The position numbers were made by a program, and so were the translations under genes. The notes under the pieces were generated by a model, which worked only from the letters and a program-made list of their open reading frames with translations, was not told the DNA's origin and made no database searches. DNA of 64,000 nucleotides from an uncultured Candidatus Melainabacteria bacterium (GTDB lineage Bacteria > Cyanobacteriota > Vampirovibrionia > Gastranaerophilales > Gastranaerophilaceae): assembly GCA_934692485.1 (NCBI GenBank), contig CAKUTX010000001.1:62001-126000 (forward strand), in the 5' to 3' direction. How positions within the stretch are numbered: the first letter of the stretch is position 1; each line of letters starts with the position of its first letter. Shown here piece by piece: positions 33,500 through 42,599 of the stretch.

Positions 33500-36031
33500 C
33501 TACAAACTTTGACGTTCAACTTCTTCTTTTGTCGAAACTTCAATAATATCGCCAACTTCAATATCGTTCCATTTCGCAAAAGATATACCGCATTCAAAGC
33601 CCTGCGCAACTTCTTTAACATCGTCTTTGAAACGTTTCAATTGGTCAATCGCTCCACGGAAAATTTCTTTGCCATCACGGTAAAGAACAGCATCTTTGCT
33701 TCTTACAATTTTACCTTCAGTTACGTAACAACCAGCAATTCTAGTCGTTTTACCAATTGTAAACACTTGACGAATTTCAGCTTTACCAAGTTCAACTTCT
33801 TTAACCTCAGGTTCAAGCAATGACAACATCGTTTTTTCAATATCTTCCAAAATTTGGTAAATAATGTCGTATTTTTTAATTGTAACACCTTCTTTTTCAG
33901 CTGCAGCGAGAGCATTCGCATCCTCTTTTACTGTAAAGCCTAAAATTAAAGCGTTAGAAGCTGAAGCTAACATAACATCGGCTTCTGAAATATCACCGAC
34001 ACCAACGTGAATAATCTTTGTCTTAATTTCGTTAGATTCAAGTTGAGCAATAGCCTGAGAAACAGCTTCAGCGGAACCATTTGTATTAGCTTTTATAATC
34101 AAATTCAATTGAGGGATGTCATCTTCACCAGCAACGGCTTCACGACGAACGTGTGCAGGAAGCATTGCATCCAATCGTTTGTCACGTTCTTTTTCTTTAC
34201 GTTCTTGAACAATGGCCTTCATTTCTTTTTCATTCTTAACAACTTCAAAGTAATCCCCAGCCTGAGGCACTTCTGACAACCCTAAAATCTCTACAGGAGT
34301 AGATGGTTCAGCCTTTTGAATTCTTTCTCCAGAGTCAGAAAGTAATGCCCTAACTCTTCCGCAAGCAGTACCTACAACAATACAATTACCTACTCTCAAT
34401 GTTCCATTTTGAACCAACAATGTCGCAACAGCACCCTTACCTTTATCAAGATTTGCTTCAATTACAACACCAGATGCTTCTGCTTTAGGATTTGCTTTCA
34501 AATCTTGAACATCTGCAACAAGCAAGATATATTCAAGCAATTCATCAATACCCGTTCCTTGCAACGCTGAAACCTTCACAGTAATAGTATCTCCGCCCCA
34601 TTCTTCAGGAACAAGACCATGTTCTGTCAACTGTTGCAATACTCTATCAGGATTTGCGCCAGGTTTATCAATTTTGTTTACTGCAACTATAATCGGTACA
34701 TCAGCAGCTTTTGCGTGGTTAATAGCTTCAATTGTCTGAGGCATAATACCATCATCAGCCGCAACAACCAAAATCGCAATATCTGTTGCCTTCGCACCAC
34801 GAGCTCTCATTTCAGTAAAGGCTTCGTGACCAGGAGTATCAACAAAAACAATTTTTTTATCTTTCTTGTTATCCAAATATACTGTATAAGCACCGATTGA
34901 CTGTGTAATGCCGCCAACCTCAGATGCAACAATCTTGTGTTTAGAAGCTCTGATACTATCTAGCAAAGTAGTTTTACCGTGGTCAACGTGTCCCATGATA
35001 CTAACAACTGGAGCTCTACGTTTCAATAATTTTTTATCAACCTCGGTAAGTTTCTTTTCTTTTTCTTCTTTTTCAAGTTCTTCTTCCATATAAGCATCCA
35101 AGTCCTCATCAAGAACTTCTAACTCATATTCGGCACAAACTTTTTTAATAACATCAACATCAATAAGCTGGTTAACTGTAGCCATAACACCGTTCAACAT
35201 CAAAAATTTAACAATTTCTGCAGGAGTTTTTTGAATTTTTTCAGATAACTCACTGATTGTCATGGCTCTATTTACAACAACTTGAGTCACTTGAGCAGCT
35301 TCTTCCTCTTTATGAGAACGTTTTTTGTGTTTTTGAGCTGCAGCTTTTTCTAAGGAAATTCTTTCTTGCTCCTCTTTTTTGTTATTAAAATCTTTTCCTT
35401 TTTTCTTTCCGTCAGTTCTACGTCTGCCAGCGCCCTTATTTTCATAAATATCTTGAGAAATAATCGTTCTTTGGATAGGTTTTCTTTCTCCTGACGGTTT
35501 TTCAAACGGTTTTTTAGGAGCTCCGTCTTTAGAACGAGGTGTAAACGGTTTGTCCCCTCTAGGAGCTCTATCGCCTCTTGCAGGTCTTTCGCCTCTTGGA
35601 GGGAATTTACGTTCTCTCATCGGTTTATCAGTTGGAGTAGAAGTTTCTCCAACAGGTTTTTTAGGTGCACGTCTGACAATTTCCAAGCGACTTTGAGTTT
35701 TTGGTTTTACTATTTCAACTTTAGGAGCAGTCGATTTTTTAACCTCTACCTTTTTAACCTCTTCCTCTTTTTTTTCGCCAACTTCAATTTCCTTTACAAC
35801 AGGTTTTTCTGACGGCTTAGCTTTTTTTACGACAAACGCTTTCGGTTTTTTATGTTCTTTCACACCACCTGACGCGATAAAATCTTTCAATCTTTTTACC
35901 TGTTCAACCGTAACAGTACTTGAATGAGTTTTGCCAGTAACAGAAAGTTGTGCAAATTTTTCGATAACTTCTTTGCTGGTTAGCCCAAGTTCTTTTGCTA
36001 ATTCATTTATTCTTATTGTTTCAAAACTCAT
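33500..36031 (-). CDS. infB: Translation initiation factor IF-2, 843 aa
   Basis: N-terminal IF2 helix bundle (IRINELAKELGLTSKEVIEKFAQL), a long Lys/Glu/Pro/Arg-rich linker (about residues 60-240), a second IF2-N motif (MTISELSEKIQKTPAEIVKFLM), the GTPase domain with GHVDHGKT (about 345-352), DTPGHEAF and NKID, and the C-terminal beta-barrel domains. It delivers initiator tRNA to the 30S subunit. Overlaps the ylxR end by 11 bases. The tandem repeat block abuts its stop. Confidence 0.97.
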   Translation of the reverse strand: MSFETIRINELAKELGLTSKEVIEKFAQLSVTGKTHSSTVTVEQVKRLKDFIASGGVKEHKKPKAFVVKKAKPSEKPVVKEIEVGEKKEEEVKKVEVKKSTAPKVEIVKPKTQSRLEIVRRAPKKPVGETSTPTDKPMRERKFPPRGERPARGDRAPRGDKPFTPRSKDGAPKKPFEKPSGERKPIQRTIISQDIYENKGAGRRRTDGKKKGKDFNNKKEEQERISLEKAAAQKHKKRSHKEEEAAQVTQVVVNRAMTISELSEKIQKTPAEIVKFLMLNGVMATVNQLIDVDVIKKVCAEYELEVLDEDLDAYMEEELEKEEKEKKLTEVDKKLLKRRAPVVSIMGHVDHGKTTLLDSIRASKHKIVASEVGGITQSIGAYTVYLDNKKDKKIVFVDTPGHEAFTEMRARGAKATDIAILVVAADDGIMPQTIEAINHAKAADVPIIVAVNKIDKPGANPDRVLQQLTEHGLVPEEWGGDTITVKVSALQGTGIDELLEYILLVADVQDLKANPKAEASGVVIEANLDKGKGAVATLLVQNGTLRVGNCIVVGTACGRVRALLSDSGERIQKAEPSTPVEILGLSEVPQAGDYFEVVKNEKEMKAIVQERKEKERDKRLDAMLPAHVRREAVAGEDDIPQLNLIIKANTNGSAEAVSQAIAQLESNEIKTKIIHVGVGDISEADVMLASASNALILGFTVKEDANALAAAEKEGVTIKKYDIIYQILEDIEKTMLSLLEPEVKEVELGKAEIRQVFTIGKTTRIAGCYVTEGKIVRSKDAVLYRDGKEIFRGAIDQLKRFKDDVKEVAQGFECGISFAKWNDIEVGDIIEVSTKEEVERQSL

Positions 36032-36290
36032 TTAATAATTTTCCTTTCAAATCTTCAGGCACAGAAGCTTTCAAGATTTTTGATATTTTGTCTTTTTTAA
36101 AAGCAGCTTCTATACAAGCATTATTATAGCAAAGATATGCAGATCTGCCAAATATTTTATTACTATGGTTTACAATAACTTCTTTGTGTCCGTCACAAGC
36201 CTCTTTCGAGGGCTTATTTACGCGGGTAATCTTAATTAATTCATTTGTATCTTTAATTTTTCCGCAACCGACACATTTTCGTTCAACCAC
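36021..36290 (-). CDS. ylxR: YlxR-family RNA-binding protein, 89 aa
   Basis: The family start RKCVGCGKIKDTNELIKITR and the later GRSAYLCYNNACIEAAFKKDKI motif with paired Cys are present. YlxR (RnpM) proteins bind RNA, including RNase P RNA in some bacteria. Usual neighbours are nusA and infB; here prfA takes the upstream position. Overlaps both neighbours (stop of prfA, start of infB). Confidence 0.93.
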   Translation of the reverse strand: MVERKCVGCGKIKDTNELIKITRVNKPSKEACDGHKEVIVNHSNKIFGRSAYLCYNNACIEAAFKKDKISKILKASVPEDLKGKLLNEF

Positions 36291-37372
36291 TAATTTACCT
36301 CTGCCAGTTTTTCCAATTTTAATTTTTGGTCGTGTTCTATCAACAGATTTATCAACTCATCCAAATCGCCGTCAATAACAGTATTAACATTCAAATTATG
36401 ATTAATTCTGTGGTCAGTCAAGCGACCTTGAGGGAAATTATAAGTTCTGATACGTTCGCTTCTATCGCCAGTTCCGACTTGAGAGCGACGCAAATCCGTA
36501 ATTTCCTGCATCTGCTTCTGAACTTCCATATCATAAAGTTTTGCTTTCAAAATCTGTAAAGCACGTTCTTTGTTCTGAAGTTGGGAACGTTCTTCTGTAC
36601 AGAAAATCATAATTCCTGTAGGCTTGTGGAATACTCTGGCAGCTGTTTCAACTTTGTTTACATTTTGTCCGCCAGCGCCACCAGAACGAGCTGTTGAAAT
36701 TTCAACATCATTCATATTAAGTTCAACTTCAACGTCATCAACTTCAGGCATAACCGCAACTGTAGCCGTAGACGTATGAACACGTCCTTGAGATTCCGTA
36801 GCTGGAACTCTCTGAACTCTATGAACACCTGATTCATATTTTAATTGAGAATAAACTGCATCACCTTTTATTGAAATAATAATTTCCGACACACCGCCGG
36901 CTTCGCATTCTGTTTTACTCAAAACTTGAGTCTGCCAACCTTTTTTATCCGCATATCTCATATACATACGAGCTAAATCTCCGGCAAAAATATTGGCTTC
37001 ATCTCCGCCTGCACCACCTCTAATTTCTAGCATAATATCTTTATCATCCATTGGGTCACGAGGCAAAAGAAGAACTTTCATTCTTTCTTCATACTCAGGC
37101 AATTTTGCTTCATTATTTGCAATCTCAGCTTTCAAAAAAGCTTTCATTTCTTCATCGTGCTCAGCTTTTATCATTTCTTTAGCTTCTTCAATCGCATCTA
37201 CAGCTTTTTTCCAGTCATAATAAAGGTTTACTGTTTCTTCCATAGATTTGCGTTGTTTTGATAAATCACGAAATTTATTATAATCCTGTATTACAGCAGG
37301 GTCTGAGAGGGTAATCCCTAATTCATTGTATTTTTTCTCTATTTGGAGAATTTTATCTAACATATCTTTCAT
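36290..37372 (-). CDS. prfA: Peptide chain release factor 1, 360 aa
   Basis: Class I release factor: [40 protein letters not shown], the GGQ loop [14 protein letters not shown] (about residue 232), and [20 protein letters not shown] read RF1 rather than RF2 from the start region, the length and lack of a programmed frameshift. It reads UAA/UAG. Start of the prfA-ylxR-infB run. Confidence 0.95.
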   Translation of the reverse strand: MKDMLDKILQIEKKYNELGITLSDPAVIQDYNKFRDLSKQRKSMEETVNLYYDWKKAVDAIEEAKEMIKAEHDEEMKAFLKAEIANNEAKLPEYEERMKVLLLPRDPMDDKDIMLEIRGGAGGDEANIFAGDLARMYMRYADKKGWQTQVLSKTECEAGGVSEIIISIKGDAVYSQLKYESGVHRVQRVPATESQGRVHTSTATVAVMPEVDDVEVELNMNDVEISTARSGGAGGQNVNKVETAARVFHKPTGIMIFCTEERSQLQNKERALQILKAKLYDMEVQKQMQEITDLRRSQVGTGDRSERIRTYNFPQGRLTDHRINHNLNVNTVIDGDLDELINLLIEHDQKLKLEKLAEVN

Positions 37373-37589
37373 AACTAAAGTATATCAAGAACAAAAAATT
37401 TTTCAAATGGGAGTAATAAGCAAGATTTGAACAAGAATTAAACATCAAAATAAGACAAATTAATATTTTTGCCATGACAATATTGAAATATAGACTACTT
37501 TAACTGTTTTATCCTGACTACATCTCAGCAAAAACCTCATTAACTTTCCTTCCGTTTTATACGCGATTTTGTACTTTTAAGATTTATAT

Positions 37590-37617
37590 TTTACAAAGCT
37601 TATCTTTATGTTACAAT
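37590..37617 (+). promoter_or_regulatory. Candidate promoter for the gene at 37651
   Basis: TTTACA (37590-37595), 16-base spacer, TACAAT (37612-37617), followed 33 bases later by the start codon. The rest of 37373-37589 shows no recognisable feature. Confidence 0.5.
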
Positions 37618-37650
37618 AAACTTATACACAAAAAAGAGAGTAGGATTTTA

Positions 37651-38112
37651 ATGACAATTAGTATTTTAAATACTGGATATGAAGCACTTTCAGCTGGAGT
37701 TTTGGCTGCGTTTTTTGCACAAATTATCAAATTTTTTATTTTTACAATAAAAACAAAAAAAGTTAATTTTAAGATTTTTACAACTACAGGCGGAATGCCA
37801 AGTTCTCACTCAGCAGGAGTAATGGGATTAGCAACATCTGTCGGACTTATTGACGGATTTGATTCCGTTCTTTTTGCAATGTCTGTCGGATTTGCGCTCA
37901 TCACAATGTATGATGCTGCCGGAGTCAGACGTGCTGCTGGTAAAACAGCTGCTTGTTTAAACCGTATGATGGATGATTTTTACAAACACGATGTTCAAGC
38001 TATAGGCGGAAAATTAAAGGAATTATTAGGACACACTCCTTTCGAAGTTATTATGGGAGCACTTTTCGGTATTACATTTGCATATTGTTACCACTTTTAT
38101 GTCTTAATGTAG
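37651..38112 (+). CDS. Divergent PAP2-family (DUF212) membrane protein, 153 aa
   Basis: The family signature GGMPSSHSAGVMGLATSVG (residues 47-65) resembles the phosphatase motif of acid phosphatase/vanadium haloperoxidase relatives, followed by DAAGVRRAAGKTA and LGHTPFEVIMGALFGI, which is typical of DUF212. Several membrane helices. Presumed lipid-phosphate phosphatase but activity in this family is not established. Ribosome site GAGAGTAGGA. Confidence 0.9.
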   Translation: MTISILNTGYEALSAGVLAAFFAQIIKFFIFTIKTKKVNFKIFTTTGGMPSSHSAGVMGLATSVGLIDGFDSVLFAMSVGFALITMYDAAGVRRAAGKTAACLNRMMDDFYKHDVQAIGGKLKELLGHTPFEVIMGALFGITFAYCYHFYVLM

Positions 38113-38170
38113 TTTGTTAAAAAAATTTAAGCTATTGCCTTTTTTTATTATTCATGTAATAATTTTCGTA

Positions 38171-38215
38171 TAAGGGCTTATAGAGAAAATCTATATCCGG
38201 AAGTTTGTACCCTTA
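38171..38215 (+). other. Possible structured leader RNA before the SNF2 gene
   Basis: TAAGGG (38171-38176) can pair with CCCTTA (38210-38215), enclosing a second stem TATAGA/TCTATA (38179-38184 with 38190-38195). It sits about 25 bases before the start codon. Not a riboswitch class that I recognise. Confidence 0.3.
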
Positions 38216-38238
38216 GGGAAAGAAAGAGATACTCATTA

Positions 38239-41200
38239 ATGAGTGCTAAACAGCAGGAATTTAACTACAAATTTATAAAAGAACACGCAGGTGCCGGAAG
38301 TTGGCGCAGAGGTTATGAATACCATTTAAAAGATATGGTATTTGATTCGTACCCTGAAAAAAACTTTTACATGGCAAAAGTAAAAGGGAATTTTCAGGAC
38401 CATTATAACACTGACCTCATCTTCAAAAAAAATAAAGTTGAAGCGAGATGTAATTGTCCGCTAAAAGAAGAATGGTGTAAACACGCTGTTGCTGTCGCCC
38501 TAAAAGCTATTGACGAACACGCTTATGAGGATTGGCTAGAAACAAAATACGGAATGGAATTTGAATTTCCTGATGAAAACACAGAATTAACTGAAGAACC
38601 TCAGGGTTGTTACATATTTCATTTTAACTCGAAAAGAAAAGCAAATTTCTTCTCAATTTTAGTTCGTTCAAGAGAAACTGGAAAAGTCGTCAGACAAATT
38701 GAACCGATTTTGAGAGCACTTATAGAAGCACAAAAACAAAATCCAAATTTTGAATTAAACAACTCTCAGAAAGTTGAAGTTGCTATATTTCAGCAATTGC
38801 TAACAATTTCAAGACAAGATAAAAAAGCCGGTTGGTATGATATTCCAATAACAAAATTTGGACCAATGTTCACATTGTTATCAAAAGCTGATGAAGTTCT
38901 TGATGAAAAAACAAAAGAAAGACTAAAGTTTACTGATGAAGAATGGAAACTTGTCCTTAACGTTAACACGGGAGCTCAAGGAACAATTCTTTTATCTTTA
39001 GAATGGCGTAGACCAGATAAGGATGATGTTTATCCGCTTGAAGAAGTTAGATATTTTTCAAGACATTTGAAATGGGGAAGATACAAAAACGTAATTTTCC
39101 CAACGAATATAGCGATGAATTCTTTGCCACAAAATATTTTAAAATCATCCTTCACAGACTTAAAAGATGCTGACGGCGGGAAATTTATTTACGAAGAACT
39201 CCCTAAATTGCAAGAGATTATGGAAGTTGAGATTGCCGATAACATTAATCAACTAATGTTAACCGAGCGTCCTCCGCTTAACATAGTTACACTTGGAATA
39301 GACTACGACCAATCGCTGAAAGCGTCATTAGAATTTGAATATGATGGAGTTGTTGTTCCTTATTCAAAATCAACCGCGCAAAAATCGCCATACATAACAA
39401 TTAAAAAACCTGGCGAGGACTTAGTTTATTGGATAAAAAGAAATATTAAGCACGAACAAGAAGCATATCAAATGCTTTTGGCTTGCAAATTTGTTCCTAT
39501 GCAAACAAACAATTTGGCTCTCGAAAAAGAAAACGCAATAGATTTTTATAATTATTATATTAAACAAGCTGGAGATGGCTGGAAATTCGTTGAAAAAGAC
39601 GACATGAATTTCTTCAAATTAATGGATAATCCATTCAAACTTTGTGCAAAAATAGATTTTTCTGAGGAAGCAGAGGACAGCTTTGAAATCTTCTTGTATG
39701 GCCAAGTTGGAGAAGAAGTTATTAGTTTTGATGAAGTTTATGAAACAATTCAAAGTGGTGAAAAATATAGCCGAATAAGAAGTCTTGGCTTTGTAGAATA
39801 TCCGACTCAGGATATATATTCCATAATGCGCGCATTCAATTCTTTTGATGTTTACCGCAATAATGAAAACAAATTTATCGTAAAGACATACCGCGCAGGA
39901 CTTATTAACGAGCTTAAGAATTTGAACGTAGAGCTGGTATTGAGCGAAAAATTTGAAATGTTTTGGAAACAGATGTCAAATTTCTCTACATCAGAAGATT
40001 TGAAACTTCCATCAGGAATTAATGCTGAGTTCAGAGAGTACCAAACTAAAGGTTTTGGATGGCTTTGGTTTATGTACAAGTACGGGCTTAACGGAATTTT
40101 AGCCGATGATATGGGGTTAGGTAAAACTCTGCAAGCATTGGCTGTTGTCCAAAAAGCAAAAGAAGAAGACGGGCCAATGCCTGTTTTAGTAATTTGTCCG
40201 ACAACTGTTGTTTTTAACTGGAAATCAGAAATTCAAAAATTTGCACCTACATTAACAACGTTAGAGCTTGCTGGAGTTGAAAGAAAACAGTTTTTCAAAG
40301 AAATTCCAAATTTTGATGTTGTAATAACAAGTTATGCACTTGTCAGACGCGACATCAATAAACTTAAAGAATATAACTTTAGGTATGTAATTTTAGATGA
40401 ATCACAAAACATTAAAAATGCGATGTCACAAACAGCGCAAGCCGTAAAGAAATTGCAAGCTTCGCACAAGTTGGCATTATCAGGTACTCCGATTGAAAAC
40501 AAACTTGAGGAATTGTGGTCTGTATTTGACTTTTTGATGCCAGGATTTTTGTTTAGTATGGCAGAATTCAATTCTCGTTACGTTAACCCTATTATGGAAC
40601 GTCAAGACAAGACTGTTGAAAAACGTCTTAAACTACAGATTTATCCGTTCATTTTGCGTCGTATGAAACGAGATGTAGCAAAAGACTTGCCAGATAAAGT
40701 TGAAAACATTGCATATTGCGAACTTACAGACGAGCAAAAAGATTTTTATTTACAAGTTCTTGACAGCACTAAAGAAGAATTGTTCAAATCTATTGAGCAA
40801 AACGGGCTTGAAAAAAGCAGATTGTCAATTTTCTCTGCACTTTTGAGATTGCGTCAAATCTGTTGTCACCCAAGACTTTACGACAAAGAAAATGTTAAAC
40901 ATATTATGAAATCAGGCAAATTTGAAAAACTGAAATCAATGCTTGAAGAAATTATCGACGAAGGTCACAGAATTCTTTTATTCAGCCAGTTTGTAAATAT
41001 GCTTGATATTGTAAAAGCTTGGCTTGAACGAGAAGGAATTCCTTACGAATACTTGACCGGAAAAACTAAAGATAGACAGGGTGCCGTTGAAAGATTTAAC
41101 TCCAATCCGCATATACCTATTTTCTTAATTAGTTTAAAAGCTGGCGGAACAGGTTTGAACTTGACTGGTGCAGATTACGTAATCCATTACGACCCTTGGT

Positions 41201-41424
41201 GGAACCCTGCAGTTGAAGATCAAGCAACAGACCGAGCTTATCGTATCGGACAAACTAAAAAAGTTTTTGTATACAGATTGATTACAAAAAACACTGTAGA
41301 AGAAAAAATTCAAAAATTAAAAACAGTTAAACGAAATCTTGTTGATAGCGTAATTTCAGTCGACAGAAATATCGTGAAATCATTGACAATGGACGACATC
41401 AGAGAAATCTTCTCTGTTGATTAA
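38239..41424 (+). CDS. SNF2-family DNA translocase with N-terminal SWIM zinc finger, 1061 aa
   Basis: SWIM finger CNC...CKH at residues 71-82, a ~500-residue middle region as in bacterial SNF2 proteins, then the helicase core: Walker A DDMGLGKTLQAL (about 620), DESQNIKN box II (about 720), ALSGTPIENKLEELWS, and the C-terminal half with LLFSQFVNMLDIV, SLKAGGTGLNLTGADYVIHYDPWWNPAVEDQATDRAYRIGQ. It probably remodels protein-DNA or RNA polymerase complexes (RapA-like) or acts in repair. Own leader, shared terminator with fabI. Confidence 0.95.
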   Translation: MSAKQQEFNYKFIKEHAGAGSWRRGYEYHLKDMVFDSYPEKNFYMAKVKGNFQDHYNTDLIFKKNKVEARCNCPLKEEWCKHAVAVALKAIDEHAYEDWLETKYGMEFEFPDENTELTEEPQGCYIFHFNSKRKANFFSILVRSRETGKVVRQIEPILRALIEAQKQNPNFELNNSQKVEVAIFQQLLTISRQDKKAGWYDIPITKFGPMFTLLSKADEVLDEKTKERLKFTDEEWKLVLNVNTGAQGTILLSLEWRRPDKDDVYPLEEVRYFSRHLKWGRYKNVIFPTNIAMNSLPQNILKSSFTDLKDADGGKFIYEELPKLQEIMEVEIADNINQLMLTERPPLNIVTLGIDYDQSLKASLEFEYDGVVVPYSKSTAQKSPYITIKKPGEDLVYWIKRNIKHEQEAYQMLLACKFVPMQTNNLALEKENAIDFYNYYIKQAGDGWKFVEKDDMNFFKLMDNPFKLCAKIDFSEEAEDSFEIFLYGQVGEEVISFDEVYETIQSGEKYSRIRSLGFVEYPTQDIYSIMRAFNSFDVYRNNENKFIVKTYRAGLINELKNLNVELVLSEKFEMFWKQMSNFSTSEDLKLPSGINAEFREYQTKGFGWLWFMYKYGLNGILADDMGLGKTLQALAVVQKAKEEDGPMPVLVICPTTVVFNWKSEIQKFAPTLTTLELAGVERKQFFKEIPNFDVVITSYALVRRDINKLKEYNFRYVILDESQNIKNAMSQTAQAVKKLQASHKLALSGTPIENKLEELWSVFDFLMPGFLFSMAEFNSRYVNPIMERQDKTVEKRLKLQIYPFILRRMKRDVAKDLPDKVENIAYCELTDEQKDFYLQVLDSTKEELFKSIEQNGLEKSRLSIFSALLRLRQICCHPRLYDKENVKHIMKSGKFEKLKSMLEEIIDEGHRILLFSQFVNMLDIVKAWLEREGIPYEYLTGKTKDRQGAVERFNSNPHIPIFLISLKAGGTGLNLTGADYVIHYDPWWNPAVEDQATDRAYRIGQTKKVFVYRLITKNTVEEKIQKLKTVKRNLVDSVISVDRNIVKSLTMDDIREIFSVD

Positions 41425-41480
41425 GCTTGATTATTTTTTTCTGTTGTAATTTACTGTTTTATCAAAATTTAAACAAACAA

Positions 41481-41508
41481 AAACGGAATATTAACAAATA
41501 TTCCGTTT
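41481..41508. terminator. Bidirectional intrinsic terminator
   Basis: AAACGGAATATT/AATATTCCGTTT, 12-bp stem with A run and T run on either side, between the convergent SNF2 and fabI genes. Confidence 0.85.
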
Positions 41509-41534
41509 TTACATTTAGTTTATTATTATATCAC

Positions 41535-42347
41535 TTACGCTTTTTGAGCAGCGTTTGCAATAATATCCATTTCATCCAATGAAGCATATACTGCGTGACA
41601 TCCGCAATCTACATACAAGATTTGACCAGTTGTACCTGTTGACAAATCTGATGCCAAGTAAAGACCAGCTTTACCAACATCTTCCAATGCAACGTTTCTG
41701 CCAAGAGGAGCTTTTGCAATAGCAGCTTTAAGCATTTTATCAAATCCTGAAATACCTTTAGCTGCAAGAGTTTTAACAGCTCCTGCAGAAATACAGTTAA
41801 CTCTAACACCTTTCTTACCTAGGTCTGCTGCCAAATATCTCATTGAAGATTCAAGAGCTGCTTTTGCAACACCCATTACATTGTAATTTGCAACAACGTA
41901 TTCAGAACCCAAATAAGTTAGAGCAAAAATTGAACCACCTTCGTTCATAATAGGTTCAGCATGATGACACAAAGAAACTAAAGAATAAGCACTTACGCCA
42001 AGAGCTAAATCCCAACCTGCGCGAGATGTATCGATAAATCTACCTTGCAAATCTTCTTTAGCAGCAAAAGCAACTGCATGAACTACAAAGTCCAACTTGC
42101 CATAAACTCTTTCACATTCTTTAAAAACAGCTGCAACTTCATCATCTTTTGTAACGTCACAACTCATAATAATTTTAGCACCCATATCTTCTGCGATAGG
42201 TCTAACACGTTTTTCCATAGCTTCTCCAGCATATGTAAACGCAATATCTGCACCTGCATCGTGAAGTTGTTTCGCAATAGCATAAGCAATTCCGTGAGTA
42301 TTTGAAACTCCGAAAATTACACCTTTTTTACCTTCCATTAGTTTCAT
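41535..42347 (-). CDS. fabI: Enoyl-[acyl-carrier-protein] reductase (NADH), 270 aa
   Basis: Short-chain dehydrogenase fold with the FabI-type nucleotide loop GVSNTHGIAYAIAKQL, catalytic Tyr-x6-Lys in YNVMGVAKAALESSMRYLA, and ISAGAVKTLAAKGISGF. Last step of each fatty-acid elongation cycle; uses the product of acetyl-CoA carboxylase encoded at 7-9 kb. ATG 42347 with GGGAG nine bases upstream is chosen; an in-frame upstream start would add 17 unrelated residues. Confidence 0.95.
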   Translation of the reverse strand: MKLMEGKKGVIFGVSNTHGIAYAIAKQLHDAGADIAFTYAGEAMEKRVRPIAEDMGAKIIMSCDVTKDDEVAAVFKECERVYGKLDFVVHAVAFAAKEDLQGRFIDTSRAGWDLALGVSAYSLVSLCHHAEPIMNEGGSIFALTYLGSEYVVANYNVMGVAKAALESSMRYLAADLGKKGVRVNCISAGAVKTLAAKGISGFDKMLKAAIAKAPLGRNVALEDVGKAGLYLASDLSTGTTGQILYVDCGCHAVYASLDEMDIIANAAQKA

Positions 42348-42599
42348 AAGATATATCTCCCTCTTTTTACTAACTAAAATACGTATCAATCGTACCACGA
42401 ACAGAAAAAAATGGCAAATGCTTTTATAGAACAGGAAATAACCAGTAATTTTTACAGAAAGAAAATTCTCAACATTTGTTATTATTCTAATTTTTTCTTT
42501 ACTAAATTATTAACATTTGTAACAACATGCAAACATGCTGAAATCAGAGATTTTGAGATGTTTTTATATATTAAAGAGAGTAAAAAAAGAGAGCTAATT

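Noticed and set aside
33119..33546. Open frames with repeated His-Cys-Lys-Asn-Phe segments
   Set aside because: They arise from the 80-81 bp tandem repeat, are open in more than one frame and run into infB.
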